Shown here: in pieces, positions 63,045-64,000 of the stretch
How the letters are laid out: every line of letters begins with the position of its first letter
Numbering within the stretch: position 1 is the stretch's first letter
NCBI GenBank assembly: GCA_016458225.1
Contig: JAEMGR010000005.1
Coordinates: 682,001 to 746,000, forward strand
From: Myxococcaceae bacterium JPH2
Lineage (GTDB): Bacteria; Myxococcota; Myxococcia; Myxococcales; Myxococcaceae
Direction: 5' to 3'
Length of the DNA stretch: 64,000 bases
The notes under the pieces: generated by a model
Databases searched by the model: none
What the model saw: only the letters and a program-made list of their open reading frames with translations
What the model was told of the DNA's origin: nothing
Made by a program: the position numbers and the translations under genes

Positions 63045-64000
63045 CTTCGCATCGCTACGAGAACACCGAGGCCTTCGCCCGGCGCATGGACGCCGAGGAC
63101 GCGCTGGCCTCCTTCCGCGACGAGTTCCTCTTCCCGCCCAGCCCCTCGGGCGAGCCGTCCATCTATCTGGCGGGCAACTCGCTCGGGCTGCAGCCGAAGC
63201 GCGCGCGCCAGTACATCCAGGAGGAGCTGGAGGACTGGGCGCGGCTGGGCGTGGAGGGCCACGTGCACGGGCGCCACCCGTGGCTGCCCTACCATGAGCT
63301 ACTCACCGAGCAGGTCGCCCGCATCGTGGGCGCGCAGCCGCAAGAAGTCGTGGTGATGAACACCTTGTCGGTGAACCTGCACCTGATGATGGTGTCGTTC
63401 TACCGACCCACGCGCGAGCGCTACAAGATTCTCATCGAGGCGGGCGCGTTCCCGTCGGACCAGTACGCGGTCGCGTCCCAGGCGCGCTTCCACGGCATGG
63501 ATCCAACGCAGGCCGTGATGCTCCTCCAGCCGCGCGACGGCGAGGCCACGCTGCGCACCGAGGACGTCCTGGAGACGCTGGCGCGACACGGGAAGGAGAT
63601 CGCGCTGGTGATGCTGGGCAGCGTGAACTACCTCACCGGACAGTCCTTCGACCTCGCGGCCATCACCCGCGCGGCCCACGCGCAGGGCTGTCAGGTGGGC
63701 TTCGACCTGGCGCACGGCGCGGGCAACCTGAAGCTCGCGCTGCATGACACCGGGCCGGACTTCGCGGTGTGGTGTTCCTACAAGTACCTCAACGGCGGCC
63801 CCGGCAGCCTGGGCGGCGTGTTCGTCCATGAGCGCCACGCGCGCTCGCCCCAGCTCCCGCGCTTCGAGGGCTGGTGGGGCCACAACAAGGCCACGCGCTT
63901 CCAGATGGGCCCCACGTTCGACCCGCTCCCCGGCGCGGAGGGATGGCAGCTCTCCAACCCGCCCATCTTCCAGCTCGCCGCGCTGCGCGCCTCGGTGGAG
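63041..64000 (+). CDS. kynU: Kynureninase (partial, C-terminus outside window)
   Basis: 320 codons are in the window of a PLP enzyme of usual length near 410-430. YLAGNSLGLQPKRAR, a MNTLSVNLHLMM segment, GFDLAHGAGN (Asp binding PLP), and WCSYKYLNGG with the Schiff-base Lys248 are clear. It cleaves 3-hydroxykynurenine or kynurenine to (3-hydroxy)anthranilate and alanine, supplying the dioxygenase encoded two genes upstream. GAGGAC lies 9 bp before the ATG, which overlaps the ACMSD stop. Tryptophan 2,3-dioxygenase and kynurenine monooxygenase are not in the window and may follow. Confidence 0.95.
   Translation, partial: MTSHRYENTEAFARRMDAEDALASFRDEFLFPPSPSGEPSIYLAGNSLGLQPKRARQYIQEELEDWARLGVEGHVHGRHPWLPYHELLTEQVARIVGAQPQEVVVMNTLSVNLHLMMVSFYRPTRERYKILIEAGAFPSDQYAVASQARFHGMDPTQAVMLLQPRDGEATLRTEDVLETLARHGKEIALVMLGSVNYLTGQSFDLAAITRAAHAQGCQVGFDLAHGAGNLKLALHDTGPDFAVWCSYKYLNGGPGSLGGVFVHERHARSPQLPRFEGWWGHNKATRFQMGPTFDPLPGAEGWQLSNPPIFQLAALRASVE

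Overview
The window looks like the chromosome of a myxobacterium (Myxococcota, probably suborder Cystobacterineae). The DNA is very GC-rich, with G or C in most third codon positions and almost every reading frame open. The content fits too: a secreted protein with a MYXO-CTERM-like tail, Asn-Gly-Leu-Ser-Thr repeat lipoproteins, eukaryotic-like Ser/Thr kinases, FHA-PAS hybrid histidine kinases, and many lipoproteins. No tRNA, rRNA, CRISPR array, insertion sequence or prophage was seen. The genus is not determined.

Layout. 1-9.7 kb: a partial PQQ-type sugar dehydrogenase, an AsmA-like protein, a formylglycine-generating enzyme, a ThrE-type exporter, a BASS transporter coupled to a HAD phosphatase, and a large lipoprotein. 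9.8-15.3 kb: an acyltransferase with a FabL-like SDR, then the oxidative pentose phosphate genes zwf-pgl-gnd. 15.4-18.2 kb: an acyl-CoA dehydrogenase-family flavoprotein facing an acyl-CoA synthetase.

18.3-23.9 kb is the most interesting block. It holds an ECF sigma factor, its zinc-finger anti-sigma factor with a TPR ectodomain, a 62-residue small gene with its own ribosome binding site and terminator, a JmjC/cupin_8 oxygenase, and a membrane-anchored TPR-CHAT (caspase-like) protease. The anti-sigma ectodomain and the N-terminal TPRs of the protease are clearly paralogous. I infer a signalling module in which a CHAT protease and an anti-sigma factor read the same cue, possibly with proteolytic release of the sigma factor. 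The best analogy is Csx29 (TPR-CHAT), Csx30 and CASP-sigma of type III-E CRISPR, but here without CRISPR and with the parts on the membrane.

24-34 kb: a MYXO-CTERM polysaccharide-lyase-like protein; a lone DUF262/DUF1524 (GmrSD-like) putative defence nuclease between two look-alike hairpins; a marR-emrA-emrB efflux operon; and a split phytase-esterase/GDPD lipoprotein. 34-42.5 kb: a small Cys-rich protein, a DUF457-type membrane protein, then a response regulator-mprF-acvB-glutaminyl cyclase operon (cationic lipid synthesis and turnover) divergent from an HtrA protease. 42.6-57.8 kb: signalling genes (two Ser/Thr kinases, two histidine kinases), an OPT transporter, the repeat lipoprotein, an FAD/NAD(P)-binding oxidoreductase and a membrane-anchored unknown.

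57.8-64 kb: the lower kynurenine pathway. A hydratase/decarboxylase lies on the minus strand. On the plus strand is a tightly coupled run of 2-aminomuconate semialdehyde dehydrogenase, RidA-type 2-aminomuconate deaminase, 3-hydroxyanthranilate dioxygenase, ACMS decarboxylase and kynureninase, which runs off the window. Together they route tryptophan carbon towards central metabolism.
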